DNA of 53,685 nt from Acidobacteriaceae bacterium. GTDB taxonomy: Bacteria > Acidobacteriota > Terriglobia > Terriglobales > Acidobacteriaceae. Position 1 is the first letter of the stretch. Each line of letters begins with the position of its first letter. Below, piece after piece: positions 53,178 through 53,685 of the stretch. The stretch is taken from the NCBI GenBank assembly GCA_027452125.1, contig DAIDGZ010000086.1, positions 1 to 53,685 of the forward strand, written 5' to 3'. The translations under genes were made by a program, and so were the position numbers. The notes beneath the pieces were generated by a model, which was given only the letters and a program-made list of their open reading frames with translations, made no database searches and was not told the origin of the DNA.

Positions 53178-53685
53178 ATGCTTTGGACACCTGTCAATCT
53201 CCTTGCCGCCCTGCTTGCGCTGCTTCCCTTCTTTGCGGCTGCCTTCTTTACGCGCTACTTCCTGGCCTGGGCGCGGGCGCTTCCCCTGCCAGTTCAGCTT
53301 CTTGCTCCTGCCCTGCTCTGTCTCCCATACGCGCTGGTCACCTCGGCTACGGGGCATTTTCATTGGTTCTGGTGCGCCATCTACGCCGCGCTCCCCATCG
53401 CCATCGCCTTGCTGCTCTGGCAAGCTAGCCACTCTGCCTCTGCCGACCGTGGCGACTGGCGCGACTTCTTGGTTCTTGCAACCCTTGGCCTGGCTGTAGA
53501 CCTGCGCTGGATGGAACCGGCCTGGCCTGCTCAGCTGGGCCTTTTCGGCAAGGTGCTGCTGCTCGATGCCGGCATCTGGGGATTCTTCGTCCTGCGCCAG
53601 TTGGAGGATGTGGGCTTCGATTTGCGCCTGCAAAGGCGCGATGCAGTGACCGGCCTCCGCGAGTTCGTTCTGTACCTGCCCATCG
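53178..53685 (+). CDS. CPBP-family intramembrane protease, 5' part only
   Basis: An ATG at 53178 with GGAAG upstream opens a frame that continues past the window end (169 codons seen). The N-terminus has four or five hydrophobic helices (LLAALLALLPFFAAAFF and others). DVGFDLRLQRRDAVTGLREF then leads into the CPBP (Abi) domain as seen in acidobacterial CPBP proteases. The catalytic Glu-Glu/His part would lie outside the window. The call therefore rests on the N-terminal pattern only. Confidence 0.6.
   Translation, partial: MLWTPVNLLAALLALLPFFAAAFFTRYFLAWARALPLPVQLLAPALLCLPYALVTSATGHFHWFWCAIYAALPIAIALLLWQASHSASADRGDWRDFLVLATLGLAVDLRWMEPAWPAQLGLFGKVLLLDAGIWGFFVLRQLEDVGFDLRLQRRDAVTGLREFVLYLPI

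Noticed and set aside
1-53685. CRISPR arrays, insertion sequences, prophage genes, rRNA and tRNA genes
   Set aside because: I looked for regularly spaced repeats, transposase and integrase motifs, and T-arm and anticodon signatures, and found none that hold up. The only short tandem array is the rpsI heptamer.

Overview
The window looks like a chromosomal segment of an acidobacterium (Acidobacteriota, probably Terriglobia/Acidobacteriaceae). This is an inference. It rests on the gene content: a GH79 enzyme of the Acidobacterium capsulatum type, many Tat-exported enzymes, tandem lipoprotein beta-propellers, a CtaB/DUF420 pair and an LptE-holA pair. It also rests on moderately high GC and mostly AGGAG-type ribosome binding sites with frequent GTG/TTG starts. 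I see no insertion sequence, prophage, CRISPR array, tRNA or rRNA. Two genes run off the ends: 3-161 and 53178-53685.

Layout. (1) 0.4-4.0 kb, minus strand: a PAS-PAS-GAF sigma-54 activator, then a 257-bp spacer with a sigma-54 promoter and a dense cluster of TGACGA half-sites, then a STAS protein and a Crp/Fnr regulator. (2) 4.0-4.9 kb: 0.9 kb of non-coding DNA with a Crp-like palindrome, strong hairpins, a sigma-70 promoter and a ~245-nt structured RNA or leader. (3) 4.9-9.6 kb, plus strand: rplM, rpsI, rpsB, tsf, pyrH and an acyltransferase where frr is usually found. (4) 9.8-17.8 kb, minus strand: three tandem paralogous lipoprotein beta-propellers, an M13 metallopeptidase and an MHS-type MFS carrier. 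(5) guaA at 18.0-19.6 kb. (6) 19.6-32.0 kb: a catabolic island. A minus-strand operon (N-acyl-D-amino-acid deacylase, RidA, GntP/DsdX-type permease, Tat lactonase, DUF2165) is divergent from a plus-strand operon (D-serine dehydratase-like PLP enzyme, TIM-barrel isomerase, and a 759-residue fusion of a membrane diiron hydroxylase, a Rieske ferredoxin and an NqrF-type reductase). Two Tat-exported enzymes follow, a TIM-barrel isomerase and a Gfo/Idh/MocA oxidoreductase. (7) 32.2-36.4 kb: lipid kinase, AhpD-like protein, outer-membrane barrel, HD phosphohydrolase, mannose-6-phosphate isomerase. (8) 36.7-42.2 kb: UDP-glucose dehydrogenase and UDP-glucuronate decarboxylase, a BON-domain envelope protein behind an ECF-like promoter, and malQ. 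(9) 42.4-50.2 kb, minus strand: exported PPC-domain protein, ssb, pgi, ctaB-DUF420-small membrane protein, GH79, aroK, EamA. (10) 50.3-53.7 kb: lptE-holA, two tandem bacteriohemerythrins, and the start of a CPBP protease.

How the parts fit. The best candidate for an undescribed system is the 21.4-32.0 kb island. Its deacylase, PLP lyase, RidA and DsdX-like permease make a coherent N-acyl-D-amino acid route. The same divergent locus holds MocA-like, MocC-like and fused MocD/E/reductase-like genes, which recall rhizopine catabolism. The second candidate is a compact circuit in which the sigma-54 activator appears placed to drive the STAS-Crp/Fnr pair. The third is the rplM leader, whose closing stem and terminator-like hairpin cannot form at the same time.
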